Origin: Phycicoccus sp. M110.8
GTDB taxonomy: Bacteria > Actinomycetota > Actinomycetes > Actinomycetales > Dermatophilaceae
DNA length: 64,000 nucleotides
Assembly: GCF_032464895.1 (NCBI RefSeq)
Contig: NZ_JAWDIC010000001.1
Coordinates: forward strand, 558,001 to 622,000
Reading direction: 5' to 3'
In this document: piece after piece, positions 39,892 through 47,470 of the stretch
How the letters are laid out: each line of letters begins with the position of its first letter
Numbering within the stretch: position 1 is the stretch's first letter
Position numbers and translations under genes: made by a program
The notes under the pieces: model-generated
What the model was told of the DNA's origin: nothing
The model's database searches: none
Seen by the model: only the letters and a program-made list of their open reading frames with translations

Positions 39892-41901
39892 ATGCCAGAC
39901 ACCCCCCGACCGGCGCGTGTCCGTGTCCTCTCGCTCCCCGTGCGCGGCTCTCTCCCCGGCCCGGAAGGACAGCTGCCGCCACTGAAGCACGTGCGTCGCA
40001 GCGTCGTCCCGAGGCTCGCCGAGGCGGCGTCGGCGCAGATGCGCGAGCGCGTCGGCCGGGGCCGGCTGGGCAGCCCGCTGCCGTACGGCATCCAGAGCGA
40101 CTACGACCGGGACACCACGGACCTCGAGGTGCCGGCGCTCGAGCTGTCCAACGGGCTGGTCACGGCGACCGTGCTGCCGGGCCTCGGCGGGCGCGTCTGG
40201 TCGCTGGTCGACCACACCCGCGACCGGGAGCTGCTCTTCGTCAACCCGCGGCTGCGGTTCGCCAACTTCGGCCTCACCGACGCGTGGTTCGCCGGCGGCA
40301 TCGAGTGGAACCTCGGGTCCACCGGCCACACCACCCTGTCCTCGCGCCCGGTGCACGCCGCCGTGGTCGAGGGCCCGGACGGCCCGGTCGTGCGCCTGTG
40401 GGAGTGGGAGCGCACGCGCGACCTCGTCATGCAGGTGGACCTGCGGCTCGACGGCACCCGCCTGCTCGCCTCGACGCGCGTCGTCAACCCCGACCCCGAG
40501 CCCAAGCCGCTCTACTGGTGGACGAACATCGCCGTGCCCGAGACGCCGGGGACGCGCGTGCTCGTGCCCGCCACGCACGCGTGGCGCACCGACTACACGG
40601 GGATGCTGGACCGGGTCGACGTGCCCTTCCCCGACGGCGACGTCGACATCAGCCGGCCGCAGGCATCGACGTATGCCGCGGACTACTTCTACGAGGTCGC
40701 CGACCAGCAGGGGCGGCTGGTCTGCGCCGTCGAGCCCGACGGGCGGGGTCTCGCCCAGACCTCGACCGGCGAGCTCACGGGTCGCAAGCTCTTCCTGTGG
40801 GGCACCGGGCCGGGTGGGCGGCGCTGGCAGGAGTGGCTGAGCACCCCCGAGACCCGCTACCTCGAGATCCAGGCCGGCGTCTGCCAGACCCAGCTCGAGC
40901 ACGACGTCATCGACGGCGGCGCGACGAGGTCGTGGACCGAGGCGTTCGTCGCGGTCGACCTCGACCCGGCGCAGGCCGGCGGCGAGTATGCCGCGGCGTC
41001 CGAGTCCGCGCGGGCCGCCGTGCACGCGACGGTGCCGCCGGCGGAGCTCGAGGAGCTGCACGCGCGGTGGCTGGCGGAGGTGGCCGAGCTCCCGCCGGGC
41101 GAGCTGGTGCAGACGGGCTCGGGCTGGGGGCACGCCGAGCTGGTCCTGCGTGGCCAGGAGGCGCCCGCTGGGCTGGCCTTCCCTGCCGTGCAGGACGCGA
41201 GCGCCCCACTGGCACGGTTCGCGGCCGGGGACCGTGCTGCGCTGGACGACGTGCCGGCCGACGCGCCGACCATCCCGCCGGTCTCGACGCGGTGGACGCC
41301 TGCCTTTGCCGCCGCCGACGACGGTGCGGCGGACGCGGGTGAGGCGGGCGACGACGCCGTCGCTGAGACGAAGGCGGCCGCCCGTACGACCCGTGCGGGC
41401 ACGCGCACCGGGTGGTGGCTGGCCTACGCACTCGCCGTCGGGCACCACGCCCGCGGCGAGCTCGACGCCGCCCGCGCGGCATACGAGCGCAGCGTCCGGA
41501 TCCGTCCCACGGCACCGGCACTGCGGGGACTCGCGGTGCTGGCGACGGACGCCGACGAGGCGGACTCGCTCTACGCGCGGGCGGTCGGGCTGGCGCCGCA
41601 CGACCGGCAGCTGTGGACCGAGCGCCTCGCGGCGCTGCTCGCGGCGGAGCGGCCGGACGCGCTGGTGGAGGCGGCGCAGGGCATGCCCGAGGACCTGCGC
41701 GGGCACGGGCGCACGCAGCTCCTGCTCGCCCAGGCGCTCGTCGCGCGCGGCGACCACGAGGCCGCGCTGGAGCTGCTCGACACCCTGGAGGTGCCGGACC
41801 TCGCCGAGGGCGACATCCCCACCGCCGAGCTGTGGCACGTGCTGCGGCCGGGCGAGCCCGTGCCGGAGCGACTGGACTTCCGGATGTCACGGGAAGCCTA
41901 G
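39892..41901 (+). CDS. DUF5107 (mutarotase-fold) protein with C-terminal TPR repeats
   Basis: The 669-residue protein has an N-terminal DUF5107 region (about 50-360) with an aldose-epimerase-like beta sandwich: LSNGLVTATVLPGLGGRVWSLVDHTRDRELLFVNPRLRF, AWFAGGIEWNLGSTGHT, YWWTNIAVPETPGTRVL. The C-terminal third (about 510-669) is TPR-like (ALAVGHHARGELDAARAAYERSVRIRPTAPALRGLAVL). The family is found beside sugar transporters and glycosidases and has no proven activity that I know of. No signal peptide is seen, so it acts in the cytoplasm. ATG 39892 is chosen after the operator; a GTG at 39838 lies inside the operator and is unlikely. Confidence 0.8.
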   Translation: MPDTPRPARVRVLSLPVRGSLPGPEGQLPPLKHVRRSVVPRLAEAASAQMRERVGRGRLGSPLPYGIQSDYDRDTTDLEVPALELSNGLVTATVLPGLGGRVWSLVDHTRDRELLFVNPRLRFANFGLTDAWFAGGIEWNLGSTGHTTLSSRPVHAAVVEGPDGPVVRLWEWERTRDLVMQVDLRLDGTRLLASTRVVNPDPEPKPLYWWTNIAVPETPGTRVLVPATHAWRTDYTGMLDRVDVPFPDGDVDISRPQASTYAADYFYEVADQQGRLVCAVEPDGRGLAQTSTGELTGRKLFLWGTGPGGRRWQEWLSTPETRYLEIQAGVCQTQLEHDVIDGGATRSWTEAFVAVDLDPAQAGGEYAAASESARAAVHATVPPAELEELHARWLAEVAELPPGELVQTGSGWGHAELVLRGQEAPAGLAFPAVQDASAPLARFAAGDRAALDDVPADAPTIPPVSTRWTPAFAAADDGAADAGEAGDDAVAETKAAARTTRAGTRTGWWLAYALAVGHHARGELDAARAAYERSVRIRPTAPALRGLAVLATDADEADSLYARAVGLAPHDRQLWTERLAALLAAERPDALVEAAQGMPEDLRGHGRTQLLLAQALVARGDHEAALELLDTLEVPDLAEGDIPTAELWHVLRPGEPVPERLDFRMSREA

Positions 41902-41910
41902 GGCGGCAGC

Positions 41911-42010
41911 GGTCAGCTGGGGCGGAGCGCGGTCAGCCGGGGCGGAGCGCGGTCAGCCGGGGCAGAGCGCGGCCGGCCGGTGCGGAACCCGGTCAGCTGG
42001 GGCGGAGCTC
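41911..42010. repeat. Five 20-bp tandem repeats at the cupin gene 3' end
   Basis: GGTCAGCCGGGGCGGAGCGC-like units occupy 41911-41930, 41931-41950, 41951-41970, 41971-41990 (diverged) and 41991-42010. The last copy contains the stop codon and the final codons (ELRPS) of the cupin gene, so the array looks like repeated slippage-type duplication of that gene's 3' end into the convergent intergenic space. Confidence 0.85.
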
Positions 42011-42409
42011 GGCCGGCAGCTCGATGCCGTGCTCCTGCGCGTAGCGGACGATGTTCGGCATGATGACGGCCGCCTGGGCCCGGGCCTCGGGCGTGGGTGT
42101 GAACGCGACGTACTGGCCGCCGGCGTACTGCACGGGCGTGTGGCCCGGCTGGATGACGAAGGCGTCCCCGACCGAGTAGACCTCCTCCGTGCCGTCGGCG
42201 GCCCGGATGCCGAACTTGCCCTTGATCACGTACCCGACGTGGTGGGCCTGGCACAGGTCGCCCTCGGCGCCGCGGTAGAACGGCGCGAGGTCCAGGTCCG
42301 TGAGCGTGCGCTCCATCGAGACGGTCCAGCCGTCGATGTCCTGCTCGTACGTCTCGAGGTAGCCGGGGATGTGCAGGTGCGTGGCCCGCTCCTTGGACAT
42401 GGTCGTCAT
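41993..42409 (-). CDS. Small cupin-domain protein
   Basis: The 138-residue protein is a single cupin barrel: GDLCQAHHVGYVIKGKFGIRAADGTEEVYSVGDAFVIQPGHTPVQYAGGQYVAF carries the two cupin motifs with metal-ligand histidines in QAHHVGY and PGHTP. Such proteins act as dioxygenases, isomerases or sugar- or small-molecule sensors; nothing here fixes the ligand. ATG 42409 has AAGGAGA 5 bases upstream. It is convergent with the DUF5107 gene and downstream of the Tad operon. Confidence 0.8.
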   Translation of the reverse strand: MTTMSKERATHLHIPGYLETYEQDIDGWTVSMERTLTDLDLAPFYRGAEGDLCQAHHVGYVIKGKFGIRAADGTEEVYSVGDAFVIQPGHTPVQYAGGQYVAFTPTPEARAQAAVIMPNIVRYAQEHGIELPAELRPS

Positions 42410-42533
42410 GACGTCTCCTTCGTCGGCAGTCCCTGCACTCGGCGCGGTGCGCCGCTCCCACCACGCTGTTCCGGCACCCCCGGGGGTCACAGGGGCCAAG
42501 GTCCTTGGGGCAACGCTGGGCGCGGAGTTCCGC
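42410..42533. terminator. Tad operon end and cupin promoter region
   Basis: This gap contains the palindrome CCAAGG-T-CCTTGG (42496-42508), which can end the minus-strand Tad transcript whose last stop is at 42534, and the cupin gene ribosome-binding site near 42415. A clear -10 element is not visible. Confidence 0.4.
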
Positions 42534-43073
42534 CTAGGGAGCCGGCTCGAGGTCGGCCCGCGCCCGGGACTCGACCGTGATCGTGACCGAGCTCCCGAAG
42601 GCGTCGAGCAGCGGCCCGACGAAGGGCAGGTCGGCCTCGCCAGTGAGCCGGACGACCGCCGTCTGCCCGTCGGGGCTGCCCGTACCGGCGGACACCTGCC
42701 AGGCCCGCATGGCCGGCGGCAGCGGACGCTCGGCGAGGTAGTCCGTGGCCGTGCGGCGCACGGTGTCGTCGCTCACCGCGACCGCGTCGTCGAGGCCGGA
42801 CCGGTAGGCCCCGAGGTCCAGGGAGTCGGCCGCGTCGAGGGCAGCGCCGTCTGCGGCGTCGAGGAGCCGGACACGGGACAGCTGCGCCGAGGTCACCGCC
42901 ACCGTCCCCATGATCAGCAGGGCCGCCACGAGGGTGTACCCGAGGATGAGCAGGGTCACCTGTCCGGACTCGCCTGCGGCGCTGCGCCGACGGAGGCGCG
43001 CGCGGGCGTCGCGCAGGAGCCGAGCGCGCCGACCGGTGGCGCTCACGGCGCGCCCCCGACCCGTGGCGCTCAT
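42534..43073 (-). CDS. TadG-like pilus assembly protein (Flp/Tad helicase-neighbourhood type)
   Basis: The 179-residue protein has a basic N-terminus (GRRARLLRDARARLRRRS) and one membrane helix (ESGQVTLLILGYTLVAALLIMGTVAVTSAQLSR, about 40-70) preceded by the E-x-G-Q motif typical of TadE/TadG-like pseudopilins. The remaining extracellular part (DAADGAALDAADSLDLGAYRSGL) is that of the small TadG-like proteins ending actinobacterial Tad clusters. ATG 43073 overlaps the upstream stop (ATGA). It is probably a minor pilin or assembly factor. Confidence 0.75.
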   Translation of the reverse strand: MSATGRGRAVSATGRRARLLRDARARLRRRSAAGESGQVTLLILGYTLVAALLIMGTVAVTSAQLSRVRLLDAADGAALDAADSLDLGAYRSGLDDAVAVSDDTVRRTATDYLAERPLPPAMRAWQVSAGTGSPDGQTAVVRLTGEADLPFVGPLLDAFGSSVTITVESRARADLEPAP

Positions 43074-43558
43074 GGCGCGCCCCGGAAGCGGTCGACCACC
43101 GCCACGTGGCTGGCGGTGACCGGGACCTCGAGCGGGACGACGTCGCGGGCGAACGCCGGTACCAGCGGCAGGGGCACGGTCACCGTGGCCTGCATGGTGA
43201 TCCGGCCGTCGGGACGCAGGCACGGGTCGCCGTCGCAGCTCATGCTCAGCACGCCGTCCCCAGCGAAACCCTGGTCCTCGAAGGCGATCCGGGCAGCGGC
43301 GTCGGCCCGGGGTCCGGCGTCCTGCTGTCGCTGCGCCGTCACGTACGCCCGGCCCGCCTCGCGGACGGCGGCGGACGCGGCATACGACCCGGCCTGCAGG
43401 CGCGCGAGCACCATGACGAGGTAGATGAGCGGCACCATCATGAGCACGGCAAGGAACACGAACTCGACCAGGGCACTTCCGCGTTCACCACCCGCCCGGA
43501 GCCGGGCGGCGACGCGTACGCGCAGGCGGGACAGCACGAGTCGCGGACGCAGCGTCAC
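43070..43558 (-). CDS. TadE-like minor pilin
   Basis: The 162-residue protein has ERGSALVEFVFLAVLMMVPLIYLVMVLARLQ (about 25-55), the TadE pattern with a Glu at position +5 of the helix (G-S-A-L-V-E-F), preceded by basic residues. The exterior domain contains two cysteines (SCDGDPC) that may form a disulfide. GTG 43558 overlaps the stop of the preceding gene by four bases, so it is coupled in the Tad operon. Confidence 0.8.
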   Translation of the reverse strand: MTLRPRLVLSRLRVRVAARLRAGGERGSALVEFVFLAVLMMVPLIYLVMVLARLQAGSYAASAAVREAGRAYVTAQRQQDAGPRADAAARIAFEDQGFAGDGVLSMSCDGDPCLRPDGRITMQATVTVPLPLVPAFARDVVPLEVPVTASHVAVVDRFRGAP

Positions 43559-44004
43559 TGGCTCTCCTCGAAGGCACGGCCGACGACGTCGAGCCCCGTG
43601 TCGGGGCCGAGCGGCCCCAGGACGGGCAACGGCGCCACGACGCGGACCACGACCACCGACACCCCGTCGGCCTGGCCGACCGACACCGAGACGTCCCGGG
43701 CGAACCGCGGGGACAGCGACTGCGAGATCAGCTCGCGCGCACGGTCGGCACCGACGCCGGGGTCGACGTCCGCGCGCGCGCCGAAGCGCGCCCCCTCGGA
43801 GGCACAGGACACGAGCGTGTTGCGCACGTGCAGCGCCAATCCGAGCTGGAACACGGCCAGGAACAGCACCGTGACCACGACCCCGACCAGGACGAAGTCC
43901 ACGACGGCTGCCCCGCCCTCGCCACCACGCGGGTGGAGCGGGTGGAGCGGGTGGAGCGGGTGGAGGCGGCGGCCCCGGCGCGAGCCGGCCACGCGTCGGG
44001 GCAC
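43555..44004 (-). CDS. TadE-like minor pilin with LHP repeat
   Basis: The 149-residue protein has GGAAVVDFVLVGVVVTVLFLAVFQLGLALHVRNTLVSCASEGARFGA, a TadE transmembrane pattern with Asp in place of the usual Glu (V-V-D-F). Before it lies an (LHP)4 stretch made by four 9-bp DNA repeats (about 43931-43966). GTG 44004 is two bases after the stop of the preceding pilin gene. It is a likely minor pilin of the Tad pilus. Confidence 0.78.
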   Translation of the reverse strand: MPRRVAGSRRGRRLHPLHPLHPLHPRGGEGGAAVVDFVLVGVVVTVLFLAVFQLGLALHVRNTLVSCASEGARFGARADVDPGVGADRARELISQSLSPRFARDVSVSVGQADGVSVVVVRVVAPLPVLGPLGPDTGLDVVGRAFEESQ

Positions 44005-44006
44005 GG

Positions 44007-44204
44007 TCAGCCCGTGACGCTGGACATCGCGCGGTGGAACATGGCCTCGAGCTCGTTGCCGGCGACCTTCCAGAGGACGGCGACGAGCCCGGCGGTCATC
44101 AGCGTGATCATGACCCAGCCCGGGACGTCGCCGCGCTCCCCACGGCGCACGACGTCGGTGAGGGCCCACTGCGTGCGCAGCAGGGCCTTGGCGAGGACGG
44201 TCAT
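44007..44204 (-). CDS. Small Flp-pilin-like / DUF4244-type protein
   Basis: The 65-residue protein (MTVLAKALLRTQWALTDVVRRGERGDVPGWVMITLMTAGLVAVLWKV) has one hydrophobic helix (about 29-48) and the gene position of the major Flp pilin in actinobacterial Tad clusters. The ERGDVPGWVMITLMTAG segment resembles a pre-pilin cleavage region (G before a hydrophobic helix). ATG 44204 has AAAGGAAG 6 bases upstream, the best ribosome-binding site in the operon, suggesting high expression. Confidence 0.72.
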   Translation of the reverse strand: MTVLAKALLRTQWALTDVVRRGERGDVPGWVMITLMTAGLVAVLWKVAGNELEAMFHRAMSSVTG

Positions 44205-44235
44205 CGGTCTTCCTTTCGTAGCGGCTGTCAGGGCG

Positions 44236-44252
44236 GCTGTCGTCGCGACAGC
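44236..44252 (-). promoter_or_regulatory. Hairpin between tadC and the pilin gene
   Basis: GCTGTCG-TCG-CGACAGC is a perfect 7-bp stem directly after the tadC stop and before the pilin ribosome-binding site. It may shield the pilin message from decay or separate its expression from the secretion genes. Confidence 0.4.
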
Positions 44253-44255
44253 GCC

Positions 44256-45203
44256 TCAGATCGAGAAGCGCAGGAACGCGAATCCCGGGTAGACGGCGAA
44301 CAGGACGGTGACGGGAAGGACGAGGAAGACGACCGGGACCATCATCGCGATCTCCTTCTTCCCGCCGGCCTCCATCACGGCCCGGCGGCCGGTCTCACGG
44401 ACGTCCTGGGCCTGCGCGCGCAGCACGTCGGCGAGGGGCGTCCCCCGCTCGACGGCGATGATCATCCCGTCGACGAACCGGGCCAGGCTGGTGAGACCAG
44501 TGCGGTCGGCCAGGCCCTGGAGGGCGGTCGGGAGGTTCGCGCCGGCGCGGGCATCGGCCAGGCAGCGCGCGAGCTCTGCGGACAGCTCGCCGTGGGACAG
44601 GCGGCAGACGCGCTCGAGGGCGCCGACCGCGCCCTCCCCGGCGCCGACCGCGAGGGCCAGCAGCTCGGCGACGGTGGGGAACTCCGCGAGCATCCGCTGC
44701 TCGCGCCGTTCCGCCTCGCGGGTCAGCCAGCGGTCCCGGGCGACGACCCCTGCCCCCGCGCCGCAGAACGTGACGACGACCGACGGCACGACCGAGCCAC
44801 CCTCACCGAGCCACATCACCGCTCCGGCCACCGACCCCAGCACGAGGCCACCGGCACCCCAGAGCACCTGCTCGGCGCGGAACCGCTCGACCTCGGGGTT
44901 GCGCCCTGCCCGCAACAGGCGGCGGCGCACCGAGCCTGCCCCGCCGAGCACCTGCTCGAGGCGGGCACCCAGCCCGGCGACGACGGGCCGGGCGAGCTCG
45001 GCCAGGGCGCTGCCGCCACCGACCTGGCGGGTGGTCAGCAGCCGGGACGGCCGGGGCGCGTCGCGCAGGTAGGGCAGCAGGCGGTCGTCGAGGGTGGCGC
45101 GGCGGTTGAGGGGCAGCCCCTTCCAGACGAGGACGAGGCCCAGCGCGAGGACCGCCCCCAGGAGCGCTCCGGGCCACGACACGAGGTGCTCCGGCGCGGT
45201 CAC
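44256..45203 (-). CDS. tadC: Tad inner-membrane protein TadC (GspF-type)
   Basis: The 315-residue protein has a T2SSF domain (about 150-290; FPTVAELLALAVGAGEGAVGALERVCR, GTPLADVLRAQAQDVRETGRRAVMEAGGKKEIAMMVPVVFLVLPVTVLFAVYPGF) and several membrane helices. It pairs with TadB to form the platform of the Tad secretion machine. GTG 45203 overlaps the TadB stop as GTGA. Confidence 0.9.
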   Translation of the reverse strand: MTAPEHLVSWPGALLGAVLALGLVLVWKGLPLNRRATLDDRLLPYLRDAPRPSRLLTTRQVGGGSALAELARPVVAGLGARLEQVLGGAGSVRRRLLRAGRNPEVERFRAEQVLWGAGGLVLGSVAGAVMWLGEGGSVVPSVVVTFCGAGAGVVARDRWLTREAERREQRMLAEFPTVAELLALAVGAGEGAVGALERVCRLSHGELSAELARCLADARAGANLPTALQGLADRTGLTSLARFVDGMIIAVERGTPLADVLRAQAQDVRETGRRAVMEAGGKKEIAMMVPVVFLVLPVTVLFAVYPGFAFLRFSI

Positions 45204-46069
45204 CGCAGCACCCGCTCGTCCTCGGGGAGGCGCCCGATGTGGAGCATGAGCCGGTATGCCACGAGGGTCACGGCCGCGCCCGCGGCGAGGACGAGCGCAC
45301 CTGTGGTGGTGCTGTAGGCCGAGATCGACTCCGGCCGGGTCGCCAGCATCGCGAGGACCACCCACGGCGCGGCCACCGCGAGCCGGGCGGCGTTGACCGT
45401 CCAGCCCTGCCGCGTCTCGAGCTCGGCCCGGGTGCGGGCGTCCTCGCGAAGGAACGTCGACAGGGTGCGCAGCAGGCGGCCGAGGTCGCTGCCACCCACC
45501 TCCCGGGCGATGCGCAGGGACTCCACGAGCCGGTCCCCGACGGGGTCGCTGAGGCGCTCCTTGAGCCGGTCGAGGCAGTCCTGGAACCGGCCGGTCGTGC
45601 GGTAGTCCTCGGCGAACGCGGCGAAGGCAGGTTGCAGCTCCTCCGGCCCGCGCCGCCCCAGCTGGCCCAGGGCCTCGGGCAGGGCGAGCCCGGCCCGCAC
45701 GCCGGAGGCGATGTTGTCGACCGCGTCGGGCCACAGCTCCCGCAGGCTCGCCCGGCGGCGCCGGGCCCGCGACCGCACGAGGGCGAGCGGCGCATACCCC
45801 GCCATCAGCGCGAAGCACAGCGCGACCGGCGCCACCGACGTGGTCGCGAGCACGAGCAGCAGGACGACCACGAACGCCACGGCGCACCCCGTGACCAGGC
45901 TGCGCGGACCCACCGACTCGTACCCGGCCTGCACCAGCTCGTCGCGCAGCCGGTCCCCCACCGTCGTGCGTCGCGGACCGGTGCGGACCGGCTCGGACGG
46001 CACCCACATCGACCACCACACGCAGAACAGGCCACACCCGAGCAGCAGGCCCACGAGGATCCCGGTCAC
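45200..46069 (-). CDS. tadB: Tad inner-membrane protein TadB (GspF-type)
   Basis: The 289-residue protein has two hydrophobic N-terminal segments and a T2SSF domain (AVDNIASGVRAGLALPEALGQLGRRGPEELQPAFAAFAEDYRTTGRFQDCLDRLKERLSDP ... ESLRIAREVGGSDLGRLLRTLSTFLREDARTRAELETRQGWT). GTG 46069 begins one base after the tadA stop codon, so translation is likely coupled. It forms the inner-membrane platform with TadC. Confidence 0.9.
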   Translation of the reverse strand: MTGILVGLLLGCGLFCVWWSMWVPSEPVRTGPRRTTVGDRLRDELVQAGYESVGPRSLVTGCAVAFVVVLLLVLATTSVAPVALCFALMAGYAPLALVRSRARRRRASLRELWPDAVDNIASGVRAGLALPEALGQLGRRGPEELQPAFAAFAEDYRTTGRFQDCLDRLKERLSDPVGDRLVESLRIAREVGGSDLGRLLRTLSTFLREDARTRAELETRQGWTVNAARLAVAAPWVVLAMLATRPESISAYSTTTGALVLAAGAAVTLVAYRLMLHIGRLPEDERVLR

Positions 46070-46070
46070 G

Positions 46071-47294
46071 TCAGTCCCTCCCCAGCAGGGCCGCGAGGTC
46101 GTAGCCCGCACGCCGGAACCGCTCGGGGTGCGGCGGGAAGCCGTCGGCCCTGCGCAGGACGCCGTCACGCTGGCTGAAGATGTCGGCCGTCTCCACGACG
46201 TCGCCCTCGACCCGGCCCGGGACCGCCACGACCTCACGGACGCGACGCACGCCGTCGTGCTCGAGGGCGACGTGGACGACCAGGTCGATCGACCCCGCCA
46301 CCGTGGGGACGACGAACCGGCTGCCGACGTTCTCCCCCGCCAGGAGCGGCAGCGTGCACATCTTCGTGATGGCCTCGCGGGCGCTGTTGGCGTGGATGGT
46401 GCACATGCCGGGGAGCCCGCTGTTGAGGGCGATCAGCAGGTCGAGGCTCTCCGCCTGGCGGACCTCGCCGACGATGATGCGGGAGGGCCGCATCCGCAGC
46501 GCCTCCTTGACGAGCCGTCGCAGCGGGATCTCGCCGGTGCCCTCGAGGCTCGGCTGGCGGCACTGCATCGACGCCACGTCGCGCAGGGGGATCTTGAGCT
46601 CGAACACCTCCTCGCACGTGACGACGCGCTCGCGCGGGGGGATGGCCGAGCTGAGGCAGTTGAGCAACGTGGTCTTGCCAGCCTGCGTGCCGCCGGCGAC
46701 GAGGACATTCAGCCCGGCCGCGACGGCGGCGCCGAGGAAACGGGCGCACTGCGGCGTCAGGGTGCCGAGCCCCACCAGGTCGTCGAGGTGGCTGGCCCGC
46801 ACGACGAACTTGCGGATGTTGACCGACCAGTGGCGACGGGTGATGTCGGGGATCACGACGTGCAACCGGGACCCGTCGGGCAGCACGGCGTCGACGAACG
46901 GACTCGACAGGTCGACCCTGCGCCCGCTCGTCTTGAGCATCCGCTCGACGAGGTCCTGGACGAGGTCGGGCGTCAGGAACGTGGTGGTCAGCTCGGCCAC
47001 GCCACCACGGGCGATGAAGACCTTGGTGGGCTCGTTGATCCAGATCTCCTCGACCTCGGGGTCGTCGAAGTACGGCTGGAGCGGGCCGTACCCGGCCACC
47101 GCGTCGAGCACCGACTTCACGGCGTCCTCGACGTTGGTCAGGGAGGGCAGGCCGCCGTGGAGCGAGCGCTCGTCGTAGTCGGCCACGGCCTCGCGCACGA
47201 GCCGGTCGAGCTCGCGCACGTCGCGCGCCGGGTCCAGGCCGGAGCGGCGGATCAGCTCACGGACCTCGGACTCGACGGTGGTCACGGCATCCAC
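46071..47294 (-). CDS. tadA: Tad secretion ATPase TadA/CpaF
   Basis: The 407-residue CpaF-type ATPase powers pilus assembly. It has the N-terminal region (about 60-170) with GYGPLQPYFDDPEVEEIWINEPTKVFI, Walker A GGTQAGKTT at 201-209, the Asp box LKEALRMRPSRIIVGEVRQAESLDLLIALNSG and the His box CTIHANS. GTG 47294 gives MDAVTTVES; an alternative GTG lies 9 bases downstream. It is the first gene of the Tad operon and is divergent from the EssC-like ATPase gene. Confidence 0.92.
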   Translation of the reverse strand: MDAVTTVESEVRELIRRSGLDPARDVRELDRLVREAVADYDERSLHGGLPSLTNVEDAVKSVLDAVAGYGPLQPYFDDPEVEEIWINEPTKVFIARGGVAELTTTFLTPDLVQDLVERMLKTSGRRVDLSSPFVDAVLPDGSRLHVVIPDITRRHWSVNIRKFVVRASHLDDLVGLGTLTPQCARFLGAAVAAGLNVLVAGGTQAGKTTLLNCLSSAIPPRERVVTCEEVFELKIPLRDVASMQCRQPSLEGTGEIPLRRLVKEALRMRPSRIIVGEVRQAESLDLLIALNSGLPGMCTIHANSAREAITKMCTLPLLAGENVGSRFVVPTVAGSIDLVVHVALEHDGVRRVREVVAVPGRVEGDVVETADIFSQRDGVLRRADGFPPHPERFRRAGYDLAALLGRD

Positions 47295-47470
47295 CCAGGA
47301 CTCCCCCCTTCGCCGTCCGGGTATCCCGCCAACCCCCTGGCGTGGGTCCCTCCTCGGACCTTCCGGACGTACGCCGCATGTTAGGGCGGATCGCCGCGGA
47401 CCGCCTCAGGTCATCCACAGGCGGTGGAGGAGCACCGAGCCGTGCCCGGTCGCGCACCTAGCGTCGGGCC
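47295..47470. promoter_or_regulatory. Divergent promoter region of the Tad operon and the EssC-like gene
   Basis: For the rightward gene TAGCGT (47459-47464) lies 6 nt before ATG 47471, giving a leaderless transcript. For the Tad operon TAACAT (complement of ATGTTA at about 47379-47384) is a candidate -10, with a leader of about 80 nt. I see no long palindrome that would make a shared operator. Confidence 0.5.
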
